Shown here: positions 53,552 through 63,226 of the stretch, piece by piece
Layout: the number at the start of each line of letters is the position of its first letter
Numbering within the stretch: position 1 is the stretch's first letter
DNA from: Pseudoips prasinana
Lineage: Eukaryota > Arthropoda > Insecta > Lepidoptera > Nolidae
Direction: 5' to 3'
Assembly: GCA_951640165.1 (NCBI GenBank)
Contig: OX621260.1
Span: forward strand, 15,022,001-15,086,000
DNA: 64,000 nucleotides
Made by a program: the position numbers and the translations under genes
Notes under the pieces: model-generated
What the model saw: only the letters and a program-made list of their open reading frames with translations
Database searches by the model: none
Told to the model about the DNA's origin: nothing

Positions 53552-53765
53552 ACAACCGGAAGGGAAAGACCTCGTAGAGCATTCTCTGATCAAATCGGAG
53601 ACGTTCTCAGGAAAGGTCAGGTCAGAAGTACCCTAAACCGGCGAGCATGTATGAAGAATATAATGTCAGTAAACGAAGCAAAATAGGTGTGCAAGGATCG
53701 TGTCAAATGGAAGTCTGTTGTCTCTGCCTACCCCTCTGGGAAACAGGCGTGAGTCTAGTATGTAT
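53552..53765 (+). pseudogene. LINE reverse transcriptase C-terminal region
   Basis: The plus frame has [16 protein letters not shown], then [16 protein letters not shown] and, after a slip, C-K-D-R-V-K-W-K-S-V-V-S-A-Y-P. Same family as 50168-50580 and 7588-7756. Confidence 0.6.
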
Positions 53766-54017
53766 GTACATAATATGTACAAAGCACATCCCAACTCAGA
53801 ACTTCTTATGGGTCACACAAATAGTTGTCTTGTTCGGGAATCCCACAAAGTGAAGAGGCGACTGTCATGACTGCTGCGCCACACGTGCAGTCAACTTCAG
53901 GTTTTCAAATTAGTTCATTATTATATCAAGTGAGTGAGATGCTGTGTGCTGAGAGCAAAGAATTCACATCTCATCCCGTGGTAGGTTTAAAAGTTGACCC
54001 GAGATATCCGAGATATT

Positions 54018-54262
54018 CCTAAAAAGAATAACATGGCGACCCCATAGCATCCCGTGGGTGTCATAAAAGGCGACTAAGAGATACACCAGGTACTCGGGAA
54101 GCAGCGTCATCAGTGTAATAGCTACTACCTAACAGCGCGCAGCGGTCACCAACCAGCATGCATAAGGTGACTAAGACAAACCCCTCCAAATGGCACATTA
54201 TAGAAACCTTTGGGGAGGCCTATGTCCAGTAGTGGACGATATCAGGCTGATGATGATGACTA
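54018..54262 (+). mobile_element. RTE-tailed SINE-like retroposon
   Basis: Second copy of the 25121 element: GCATCCCGTGGGTGTCATAA, GCCTATGTCCAGTAGTGGAC and a GATGATGATGA tail. Confidence 0.6.
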
Positions 54263-54269
54263 TATCCCA

Positions 54270-54500
54270 GAGTATGGGCAGCAGCATTTCGTTATACTAC
54301 GTTCCTCGACCCATTTGCCGAGCGTGTCAATTATGGCTTAACCCCCCAAAATTAGGGCCACGCGGCCCCTAGTCCCCAGCAACCCTGCTATTCCCAGCCT
54401 TCCTAACGGCTGTAGTAACGGTAGGGTAAGTGCTAAAAATCCCCTGCAGGTGCACTGTTACCAAAACCGACGACCTCCGGCCCTGGCAACACTCGTATAT
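54270..54500 (+). pseudogene. RTE LINE 5' end fragment
   Basis: GTGCTAAAAATCCCCTGCAG and CGACGACCTCCGGCCCTGGC match the first coding positions of the 41-44.6 kb RTE (minus GTGCTAAGAATCCCC). About 170 bp of 5' UTR precede. It shows what lies upstream of that RTE's truncated 5' end. Confidence 0.6.
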
Positions 54501-54959
54501 AATCCGTGAAGAGTGTAAATATGTAGATCTAAATTTATATTTTTAAGTGAAAAACAACATAGCATGCCTTGTAAAATATGTAGCAATAAGTAATTTCAGT
54601 TCAAATATGTATATAAAAAAATACTCGCATTTCAATTGACTTGATATGATATGACCGAATTGATATTTATCTATGCTCGAAGATTGACATTTTGATATGG
54701 GACAATATCAATTCGATTAAAAATATAAAGAATGTTTTTTTATGGGAAACGTACCATAAAAAAACCAAAAACAATATCGGTTTACAACCAAGGGAGATAG
54801 TACGTGTTATGTACGTATATTGGATTTTCGAATTGATAACATCCTTCTATTGAAGTCGTTAGAAATAAAAATATTTATACTGCACAGTTCGCCTTACAGA
54901 TAGCCATGTTGAACGTGTACGTATGTTAAAATTTTAATATCATAGTATTATTCCCAATG
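54501..54959. other. AT-rich, no gene seen
   Basis: No open frame, repeat end or structural feature beyond AT richness. Confidence 0.4.
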
Positions 54960-55255
54960 AAAGGCATAAATCTTATATCAAAAATGGCAAATCATAAATG
55001 ATGAGTTTTAGGATTCTGATGGGGCTCCCACGCTTCTGTAGTGCATCTAATATGTTCGCCGAGACACATGTTGACGACTTTTACGGCATAATAAGAAAGC
55101 GATCAGTGTTGACTCGGTTGCATGGCAGCACTAACGGAATTCTAACTACGCTGCAGGGAAAATGGATTGTCCATTCCTTGAACATTGGGCTCGGATCCAC
55201 GTATCAACCCGATGTTCAAATCCTGCTAGATATTAAAAACAGATCCTAGTAGTAC
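54960..55255 (+). pseudogene. LINE C-terminal fragment
   Basis: Plus frame: F-R-I-L-M-G-L-P-R-F-C-S-A-S-N-M-F-A, then F-Y-G-I-I-R-K-R and L-H-G-S-T-N-G-I-L. The G-L-P-R-x-C-S-A-S box is the usual C-terminus of a widespread insect LINE reverse transcriptase. Confidence 0.6.
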
Positions 55256-55329
55256 TAATATAGTTTTTAAGTATTTTGTATTAACACTATATGGCTGTTT
55301 TATAGCTGAAAGCAATAAAAAAATGCGAT

Positions 55330-55426
55330 TTTAATAAAATTTGGTATGGGGTTAGCTGACACCCTGGGTTAACTAAGGCTATAATTTATAAAATTTAATG
55401 CGGGTAAAACCGCGAGGCACAGCTAG
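55330..55426 (+). mobile_element. Helitron family 2, 3' half
   Basis: TTTGGTATGGGGTTAGCTGA to GCGGGTAAAACCGCGAGGCA then CAGCTAG. It is followed without spacer by another copy. Confidence 0.65.
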
Positions 55427-55609
55427 TATTATAAAGGCGAAAGTTTGTGAGTGTGTATGATTGTTACTTCTTCAAGTTCTTACTACTTCTTCTTCAAACG
55501 GCTGGAGTAATTAAAAAACAATTGGTATGGAGTTAACTGACACCCTGGTTTAACATATAGGCTATAATTTATAAAGTTTAACGCGGGTAAAACCGCGGGG
55601 CATACCTAG
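55427..55609 (+). mobile_element. Helitron family 2, in tandem
   Basis: Starts TATTATAAAGGCGAAAGTTT right after the previous CTAG and ends ACGCGGGTAAAACCGCGG, then CATACCTAG. The two share a head-to-tail junction. Confidence 0.68.
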
Positions 55610-55840
55610 TTTAATATATGGCCGATGATAAACAACATGCCTACTACAATCTGTGTTTCGAAACTGTATGAATATCTTACAAATCATATTACTTATAGAT
55701 AGGGTTGCCCTTATTTTTGAGAACAGATACCTACGGGACTTATTAGTGGCAAATAAATAACAACTGTAACGGATTATTATAATAAAAATCGTCCCTCCCT
55801 TATCTCTCCTGTCAACCGCGCGCCTCCACGTGCCTCGTTG

Positions 55841-56212
55841 CCTCGTTGGTCTAGCGGTAGCGTGTTCACCCGCAGAGAACGAGGTCCTGGGTTCAAATCT
55901 CGGGTCGGGCCAAAAGTGATTTTGGAACTTTTCTGCAACAAGAAACAAATTCTCAGCATCAGCCCGAAGTCTGGGAGTTGTCGGTATTATACCCCCGTGC
56001 CTTGGAGAGCACGTAAAGACGTCGGTCCTGCACCTGACCTTTTTCCGGTCGTTTCGCTAGGCGTCTCATCGGATCATGAGAGTGATGGAATAGAAAGTGC
56101 TCCTGTATTTGTACGCACACTTGTGCACTATAATATCTAATAATGCAATCTTGTGCACTATAATATATAATAATGTCCCGCGCAGATGGCTAATCTCTAT
56201 TGAGACTGGCCG
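55841..56212 (+). mobile_element. tRNA-derived SINE, family B, full copy
   Basis: Head CGTTGGTCTAGCGGTAGCGT, B box CTGGGTTCAAATC, body GCCCGAAGTCTGGGAGTTG, tail CGCGCAGATGGCTAATCTC. A CTTGTGCACTATAATAT segment near 56110-56165 is duplicated in tandem. Confidence 0.8.
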
Positions 56213-56383
56213 CCGTGGCCGAAATTTGATTAGGAGGACATTACTATTAGCTTATGTACGTGTATATTGAAATATTGTTAAACGGGACAAGTAAAAATAT
56301 ATTTCAATGAACCTACCCTAACCTACCTTGTAACCTATGTATTTTATATACATATATATGGCCTTTGCGTCTGTTACAGACGA

Positions 56384-56640
56384 TTTACGGCGCATTGTCT
56401 TAGAGACATTTCTTTTGGTGGCTAAACAAACCGATGCCAGAGCGACATAGCCTGCAAGCCAGGCCTGACAAGAGAAGTTTGCGGTGGTTGGTGCCGAGCC
56501 GCTTTCATGTCGCTTCTGTCTCTTATCAGCAAGTACTCCGAACGAAGCTTCATCACAGATGTATTTTATACCTTCAGCCTTAAGACTTAAATATATGTAT
56601 AGCTTCATAATAACCATAACGCTAGTCAATAAGGGAGTGA
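56384..56640 (-). pseudogene. LINE C-terminal zinc-finger-like fragment
   Basis: The minus frame reads A-D-K-R-Q-K-R-H-E-S-G-S-A, then shifts to C-R-L-C-R-S-G-I-G-L-F-S-H-Q-K-K-C, a C-x2-C...H...C arrangement seen at the end of some LINE polyproteins. Neighbouring bases carry no other coding signal. Confidence 0.45.
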
Positions 56641-56995
56641 TCTTTCTGCCAACAAACTGCTGTGCAGTTTGGCGGATAGTGTTTATTTAATAAGATTATT
56701 AATTATGTAATGTATTAATGTAGTGGAGGGTCGTAAGATCTGTGATAAAACCTGGTTCGGAGTACTCCCCTTTTGGATTTTATTGCTGATCTTGAGGTAT
56801 TTTGGTGCGCTGATTACGAATATGTACTTGGATTTGTCCTATCACCCTCAGTTTTTTTGAAAAATCCTTTTATGTGAAATCGGAAAAAAAGGCCAACTTT
56901 ACAAAGATTTTTTTTATTACAATTAAGTAACAATTATATTACTAAACTTAAAACATTAAAAATACATTGAAGGGACAGTAATAAATAAATTAAAA

Positions 56996-58686
56996 ATATT
57001 AAATACTTTTATGGTATCTTGCTTTTTTTTCACCGAAGCTCCGATTGTGAGATTTTCGCTTGAAATTCCGACTTGGATCATCACGCTTTAATAGCCAACA
57101 GTAGTCTGCCATCATTACTTTATTCCACTTTCCCTGATAGCGACGTTCCATCTCCGTCAAGTGGTGAAATCTTTCGCCTTGCTTACTTACAGCTCCCAAG
57201 TTATCAGGAAAGTAGTCCAAATGCGAATTAAGGAAGTGAAGTTTAATGCTCACCGAACATCCCATTTTGCCGAAATTTTCAATCATTTTCTTTACAATTT
57301 CCTCATAATTTGGACTTTTATGGTTTCCTAGAAAATGCCTCACTACTTCCTTAAAAGATTTCCAGGCTTCTAATTCAATTTCACTCAATTTTTCATCGAA
57401 ATCTATATCTTTCATCAATTTTCTTGTATTTTCGTTGGCCCGGACGGGCCAACGAAAATACCTTCTTTCAGTTTAGCTTCAGATATAGATGGAAAAATCT
57501 GGTGTAGATATTTAAAACCTTCTCCTTCTTTATTCAGCGCCTTCACAAGTTGTTTCATCATCCCCAGTTTTATGTGTAAAGGGGGTAGCAAAACTTTTTC
57601 TCGGGGCACTAGATTGTCTCTCACAACATTTTTGGTTCCAGGGACTAGTTCAGTCCTCGGTGGCCACTCTTTCTTTGTCCAATGTTGTCCTCTGTTTCGA
57701 CTATCCCACTCGCAGAGAAAGCAAGGGTACTTCGTATAGCCACCTTGTTGACCGAGCAGCATGCCTAAAACTTTAAGATCTCCACAGACCATCCAACCGT
57801 GTTCTACGTACTTTATTTTATCCAAAACATTTTTCAAATGTACAGAATGGGCAACTGGTATTGAAGCGTATTTATTGCCATTATGCAAAAGGACTGCTTT
57901 TAAACTTCTTTTTGATGAGTCTGTGAACAATCTCCATTCGTTCGCATCATATTCGATGTTAAACATTTTCACTAAGCCCGGAATGTCTTCGCAATACACT
58001 AGATCACGATCTTCAGCAAAATATGGTACAAAGTCTTTTTCTCTGTTGCGATACCAAGAAAATGAAGTGCCAGGAGCAAGCATATTCTTTTCCTGATAGT
58101 CTTGATCCGAGGAGCTCAGCTGCGTCTTTTGGAAGGTTTAGATCTCTCGTTAAGTCGTTCAGTTCTGATTGTGAAAATAATTGTGTTCCACTTGTACTTG
58201 GCTCAAATTCAGCGTCAGGTTGAGATACCTCTTCAACATCACTGTCACTGTCTTCAGCTTGTAATGATTCCAAGTATGGTGGTGATGGCGGTGCAATGTT
58301 CTGGTCGCGATGCACAGCGAGTGTTACTGACTGCAATATTGGATATATCAAGTCCTTTTTTGTTTTTGAATTGTAGCCTGTAGTCTTGCAGCAGCAAAAA
58401 TAACAGTCTTCAGTGTGATTCTGAGGTTCTCTCCATAAAACAGGCGATAGGAGATCAAACGTATTGTTCTTTCCTTTTGACCACTTTCGGAGTTCACGAA
58501 CGCAGGTGGTACAAACTTTATGTGGGACCCACTGTTTATCTTGATTGGCGATTGATAGGCCAAAATACATATTATAAACGTTCCAAGTATAAATTCGGTT
58601 ATGTTATGCTGCTGTTTTCTCAGCATAAATTGCCCACAAATGTAGCAAAAATTGTCCGGAGAGTTTAAACACTTTCGCGATGACAT
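56996..58686 (-). pseudogene. Frameshifted conserved arthropod gene, function unknown
   Basis: A single intronless minus-strand gene of about 550 codons. N-terminus: M-S-S-R-K-C-L-N and N-F-C-Y-I-C-G. After a shift near 58580 come V-C-T-T-C-V-R-E-L-R-K-W and C-Y-F-C-C-C-K-T-T, three cysteine clusters suggesting zinc binding. An acidic linker precedes F-T/S-Q-S-E-L-N-D-L. After a shift near 58090 come W-R-L-F-T-D-S-S-K-R-S-L-K, Y-P-C-F-L-C-E-W-D-S-R-N-R and L-P-P-L-H-I-K-L-G. A palindromic insertion at 57426-57461 shifts the frame again before the C-terminal helices (Q-G-E-R-F-H-H, M-A-D-Y-C-W). I recall many similar uncharacterised arthropod proteins, perhaps transposon-derived. No function is assigned. 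Confidence 0.65.
57426..57461. repeat. 17-bp-arm palindrome inside the coding region
   Basis: GTATTTTCGTTGGCCCG and its exact inverse around GA. The left arm is an inverted copy of the coding strand immediately before it and shifts the reading frame. Confidence 0.85.
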
Positions 58687-58689
58687 TTT

Positions 58690-59198
58690 TCAAGTAAGCG
58701 TTACGAATTGCACAGAAGTACTGACTTTTTAAAAATAGTGATGGTGCTATTTATACAAAATAATATTAATCTACCCTCATTAACTGTCTTCTAACGATTT
58801 AAGTTAATTTCTATAAAAAAAGCATTTAGCCTACAAGAAATGAGGTCTTTAGCAAATGACCTAAAAATCCACTAGTTTTATTGATAATGGGTATATCACA
58901 TACTTAATTAAAAGTTATGTTTAACTACATTTATGAGAACTCATTCATTAATGTCAATTTAACCATTTAGTGTGTTTTTTGTTCAATAAGATACGATTAA
59001 AATAAAATAATTAATAAATTACTAGGAAGGCTTAAGTAAATTAGGCAAAAAAAAGGATGATCTATAACTAAAAATCCTGACGTGATGGAATTTTTTTAAT
59101 ATTTTTCCCGTAATCAGCGCCCCAAAATCTATCCAAATCGCTCATCAAAACTGAAAGGGGAAAACCATTGCAGACCTTTGAATTATTATTTATTATAT
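58690..59198. other. No gene recognised
   Basis: AT-rich 5' flank of the frameshifted gene. No promoter motif is clear. Confidence 0.35.
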
Positions 59199-59428
59199 TG
59201 ACCCGACCTCTTCGTAATATTCATGCAAATTTTTTGAGTTTAGCCCGGACATACATACAGACAAACAGAAAAAAATTCTAAAAACTATATTTTTGGCTTC
59301 GATATCGATTGTAGATCACGCCCCAAGTATCCTTTTAAAAAATATTCAATGTACAGTTTTGACTTTCCTACGATTTTATTATAGGTATGTATGTATACCT
59401 ACGATTTTATTATAGGTATGTACGTATA
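59199..59428 (-). mobile_element. Helitron family 1, 3' truncated
   Basis: Minus-strand 5' portion ending at CTACGATTTTATTATAGGTA. Its end is tandemly duplicated, with the CTACGATTTTATTATAGG block at 59366 and again at 59400. The hairpin end is missing. Confidence 0.65.
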
Positions 59429-59967
59429 GATTACACTGAATACAGTGTTCGCTTGTGTTATTATCAGTATACGAGGAGATAATTAAATAAAATCAAAGAT
59501 CATTGTATTCACATCAATGATGAAGTGATTGATCGTTGAGGTTCAGGTTCGAGTTTTCCTCATTGTATAAGTATTGCTAATACCTATATGTTGTATGAAT
59601 GGTTGCAGTATAAAAACAGATAGACGTGTTGTTAAACCTGTTAGAAATTAAATCGGCCAAGTGCAAGTCCGCCTCGCGCCAAAAGGTTTTGTATCCACCC
59701 AAATCCCATGTTTATTCTCACTTGAATATGTTTCGCCGGACAATCTCGACTGCGCCGTGTTGAGACCTGTTATGTTTATTTCGCTGGATCATCACTGTAT
59801 GTACCGTACGTGGAAACGTCGCTTAAGAGTTGTATAATTAACTATTCACCCTTATCACATTTTAGCTGTATTGTATAGTAGAATTTTTCCTCCCACAAAA
59901 GAAAAGAAAATAAAGCAATACGGTATACATTGATAAGTACTTATGAATTTTATTTAAAAACTTTATA
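59429..59967. other. No gene; repeat J piece
   Basis: AATCGGCCAAGTGCAAGTCC at 59651 is the end of repeat J. A segment CACCGTGTTGAGACC-like near 59757 lies in unique-looking sequence upstream of the satellite. Confidence 0.35.
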
Positions 59968-60590
59968 TGTACTATGCGCTCCGGCAACCTCTACGGCATT
60001 GGCTCGCCTTCTCCGACGGGCACGCATTTGCTGTCGGTGCACTACCACGTACTCCGATCGGAGTCGGGCAATTTATATACACTATGCGCTCCGGCAACCT
60101 CTACGGCATTGGCTCGCCTTTCCGACGGGCACGCATTTGCTGTCGGTGCACTACCACGTACTCCGATCGGAGTCGGGAAATTTATATACACTATGCGCTC
60201 CGGCAACCTCTACGGCATTGCCTCGCCTTTCCGACGGGCACGCATTTGCTGTCGGTGCACTACCACGTACTCCGATCGGAGACGAGCAATTTATATATAC
60301 TATGCGCTCCGGCAACCTCTACGGCATTGGCTCGCCTTCTCCGAAGGGCACGCATTTGCTGTCGGTGCACTACCACGTACTCCGATCGGAGTCGGGCAAT
60401 TTATATATACTATGCGCTTCGGCAACCTCTCCGGCATTGGCTCGCCTTTCCGACGGGCACGCATTTGCTGTCGGTGCACTACCACGTACTCCGATCGGAG
60501 ACGGGCAATTTATATACACTATGCGCTCCGGCAACCTCTACGTCATTGGCTCGCCTTCTCCGACGGGCACGCATTTGCTGTCGGTGGTCG
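59968..60590 (+). repeat. 109/110-bp satellite, open in three frames
   Basis: Units start at 59971, 60081, 60190, 60299, 60409 and 60518 (ACTATGCGCTCCGGCAACCT), so 5.7 copies with only scattered differences. It is GC-rich against an AT-rich background. All three forward frames stay open for over 210 codons because a single unit lacks stops in each frame. Each unit contains the palindrome ACTCCGATCGGAGT. No recognisable protein. It could be a satellite, or a repeat with coding use. Confidence 0.9.
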
Positions 60591-60600
60591 CCGACCACCA
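60584..60600. repeat. Short GC hairpin ending the satellite
   Basis: GGTGGTCGCCGACCACC, a perfect stem directly after the last partial unit. Confidence 0.7.
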
Positions 60601-60964
60601 ATAGTGTTCAATTAATCTCAAACCTAATTTAACCACGGTGTTACAGAATTAGGTTTTTTTCATTTTGTTTATGAGGTCAACCAACAATTGCTTACACATT
60701 CAATTTGAGTTTGGTAAGTATATTAACATACTAAATACATTTTTTTGCGTAGCAACCAGTTACAGGTTAACACCACATGTGAAATATACTGAATAGCATG
60801 TATTAAATTATATTAGTCAAAAATAAACATTTCAACACACAAATTATATTAAATTACTTTACAGATAAAATTATGAGTAAGTGAGATAAGATTAAAATAA
60901 TAAAATAAGAATTAAATAAAACTAAATACTTAGTTATATAATTAGGTAAGAATCAAATTAAGTA
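60601..60964. other. AT-rich, no gene seen
   Basis: Nothing beyond AT-rich sequence between the satellite and the MITE at 60965. Confidence 0.4.
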
Positions 60965-61099
60965 CATACGCCAGCACATCAAGTTACCCCAATCTGTCAA
61001 ATTTCCCCAGTTCATAGGTAACCATATGCTTATGTGATAAAGTTGAAAATCTATAAAAGAAATTTGATAGATTGGGGTAGCTGGATGTGCTGGCGTTTG
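60965..61099 (+). mobile_element. 135-bp MITE, TA-flanked
   Basis: Ends CATACGCCAGCACATCAAG and GTGCTGGCGTTTG, TA at 60963-60964 and 61100-61101, same length as 26328 and 62973. Confidence 0.83.
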
Positions 61100-61195
61100 T
61101 ACATAACAATAAAAATTACATTGCATTAAATAATAATACTTTTGATGTGAATCTGATCTGATATTTAAAAAATACGGCGCCTTTTCCAGATCTCG

Positions 61196-61490
61196 AGTCA
61201 TCATCATCATCATAACAGCTGTAAAAAGTGCACTACTGGACAAAAGACACCCCCAAGAATCAACTCGGGGGGATATGCCATAATCGCCACGCTTGGCAGG
61301 CGGATTGGCGATCGTAGTATGGATTGATGGTATATACATATAGCGTCTCTCTGAGTACTATGTATATATACATAGTACTCAGAGAGACGCTGCTGCCCGT
61401 CCTCTGGTAGATATTCCCTCGGGTCGACTTCTACGCCCCCACAGGATGAGATGGGGTCATGATATTCGCGCGTCGTCACCACACAGTAGT
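61196..61490 (-). repeat. RTE-tailed repeat I copy with palindrome
   Basis: CATCATCATCATCAT at the left is the RTE-type tail, followed by GTGCACTACTGGACAAAAGA and the repeat I core CTTGGCAGGCGGATTGGCG. A 50-bp palindrome (61342-61391) is embedded. Confidence 0.55.
61342..61391. repeat. Perfect 50-bp palindrome
   Basis: Arms of 25 bp with no spacer, outer sequence AGCGTCTCTCTGAGTACTAT, centre TATATA. It interrupts repeat I, since the 17422 copy lacks it. Confidence 0.88.
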
Positions 61491-61850
61491 TAGTAGTCGA
61501 GAGTTTAAACCGTTATTTACCATATTGTTACTGAACCCCAAAAGTAGGTAGGTACAAGAATTAAGTCTCCAAGAATTGTTTGACGACGATAAGGAGTTAC
61601 ACTGTATGTGTATACAGTGTATACATACCGTCTCTGTGTACACCACACTTTCATTTAATACGAAATATCAACGACATTACGTCACTTTTATGCCCGTAGG
61701 TATAAGTTTTTGATAACTGCGGTTTCACTTGACACCATTGTCAATATACAATTAACAGTTCAGTGGTAAAGAAATATTGTAAAACGAAGCATGGTACAGT
61801 CAACGAACGAGATATCTGTAGTGAAGTATTTTTTTATTTTTTTTTAATAA
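61491..61850. other. No gene recognised
   Basis: Unique-looking sequence with a short GTGTATACAGTGTATAC repeat at 61610-61627. Confidence 0.35.
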
Positions 61851-62081
61851 TAATATCTAGGGACAATGTCACACAGATCATCCTAGCCCCAAACTAAGCA
61901 AAGCTTGTACTATGGGTACCAGGCGACGATATACATACTTATATAGATAGATAAATACTTAAATACATAGAAAACATCCATGACTCAGAAACAAATATTT
62001 GTGCTCATCACACAAATATTTGCACTTACCGGGATTCAAACCCAGGACCACCAGCTTCGTAGGCAGGAGCACTACCAACTG
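61851..62081 (-). mobile_element. tRNA-derived SINE, family D
   Basis: Head at the right end with B box GGGTTTGAATCCC (read minus) and GGTAGTGCTCCTGCC. The body shares TAAGCAAAGCTTGTACTATG with family A tails. Confidence 0.65.
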
Positions 62082-62154
62082 CTTTTCTCTTTTAAAGACA
62101 ACGCCATTAGTATAAATAATCCCTGTGACACGGGGTTCCTTACAAACATATAAC

Positions 62155-62282
62155 TGAGGGACACAAAGTACATCCAGACTCAGAATAACTATTTATGGGT
62201 CACACAAATAGTTGTCCAGCGCAGGACTCGAACCCGAGACACGAAGCGGCGACGTGACTTAACCGCTGCGCCACATGTGCAT
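62155..62282 (-). mobile_element. tRNA-derived SINE, family E
   Basis: B box CGGGTTCGAGTCCTG and A-box-like GGCGCAGCGGTTAAGTCACG read on minus. Remnants are at 15660-15765 and near 53790-53880. Confidence 0.65.
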
Positions 62283-62323
62283 AGCCTTTGAATATTGAAA
62301 AATAATGGCTTTTAACTGTCGAG

Positions 62324-62571
62324 TCACACTAATATTATAAAGGCGAAAGTTTGTGAGTGTGTGACTGTGTGCTTGTGTATGTTTGTTACTTCTTCAGGTC
62401 TAAACGGCTGAAGGGATTTTGATAAAATTTGGTATGGAGTTAGCTGGCACCCTGGATCCACACATAGGGATTTTGATAAAATTTGGTATGGAGTTAGCTG
62501 GCACCCTGGATCCACACATAGGCTTATAATTCATAAATTTTAACGCGGTTTAAACCGCAGGGCACAGCTAG
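62324..62571 (+). mobile_element. Helitron family 2 with internal duplication
   Basis: Starts TCACACTAATATTATAAAGG, ends with hairpin GCGGTTTAAACCGC and GCACAGCTAG before T. A 54-bp block (62413-62466) is repeated exactly at 62467-62520. Confidence 0.72.
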
Positions 62572-62642
62572 TTAACAATATACGGTGGTTTATAATTAGG
62601 TAAACAATACAATTATACTGTTAAATAAAAAATAAAATTAAT

Positions 62643-62878
62643 GTACAGGACATATCACACTGCCCCATTCAGCCCAAACTAAGCTATGCATGTACTATAG
62701 ATAGGTACTAGAAAACTGATAGAAATACGTAAATACTTTTTTGTACATTTTCGCATATACATACAACAAGACCAAGACATTTTCATGAACACAATATTTA
62801 AATGTTTTTCTACTGCAAGGATTGAACCTGCAACCTTTGGATCAGAAGGTAGTTTAACTATCAACTGAGTTACGGTGG
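62643..62878 (-). mobile_element. tRNA-derived SINE, decayed
   Basis: Right-end head with B-box-like GGTTGCAGGTTCAATCC read minus; tail ACTAAGCTATGCATGTACTA at the left. Related to families A and D. Confidence 0.55.
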
Positions 62879-62912
62879 TAAAGTAGGAAAAGTCTCGCAT
62901 AATGTATAATAA

Positions 62913-63226
62913 TAATATCCTGGGACATTATTCACACACGGCCATCTGATCCCAAAGTAATCACAGCTTGTACAGACGCCAGCACAACAAGATACCCTTA
63001 TCTGTCAAATGTCCTCAATGGAAAGTGAACCTTATGCTTTTGTGATAAAGTTGAAAATCTATAAAAGAAATTTGACAGATTGGGGTAGCTGAATGTGCTG
63101 GCGTCTGTACTATGAAAACCAGGTAACTGATATACTACACATGCCTAATACTTCTCTTTTCTAAAAATATACATATATAGATATTTACACCCAGATTCAG
63201 AACAAATATTTGTCCTGGGTGGGAAT
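62913..63226 (-). mobile_element. SINE A split by a MITE
   Basis: Minus SINE A from CCTGGGACATTATTCACACA to TTTGTCCTGGGTGGGAAT, interrupted at CTTGTA/CTATG by the 135-bp MITE. The tRNA head beyond the B box is lost. Confidence 0.78.
62973..63107 (+). mobile_element. 135-bp MITE inside SINE A
   Basis: CAGACGCCAGCACAACAAGA to GTGCTGGCGTCTG, with TA on both sides (62971-62972, 63108-63109). The intact SINE sequence elsewhere reads TTGTACTATGG at this point, so TA is the true target. Confidence 0.88.

Noticed and set aside
55841..55915. Functional tRNA gene
   Set aside because: A and B boxes are present, but the sequence continues into a shared SINE body also found at 12991, so it is a SINE head.
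59968..60590. CRISPR-like array
   Set aside because: Units are contiguous with no unique spacers, and the genome is clearly eukaryotic; it is a satellite.
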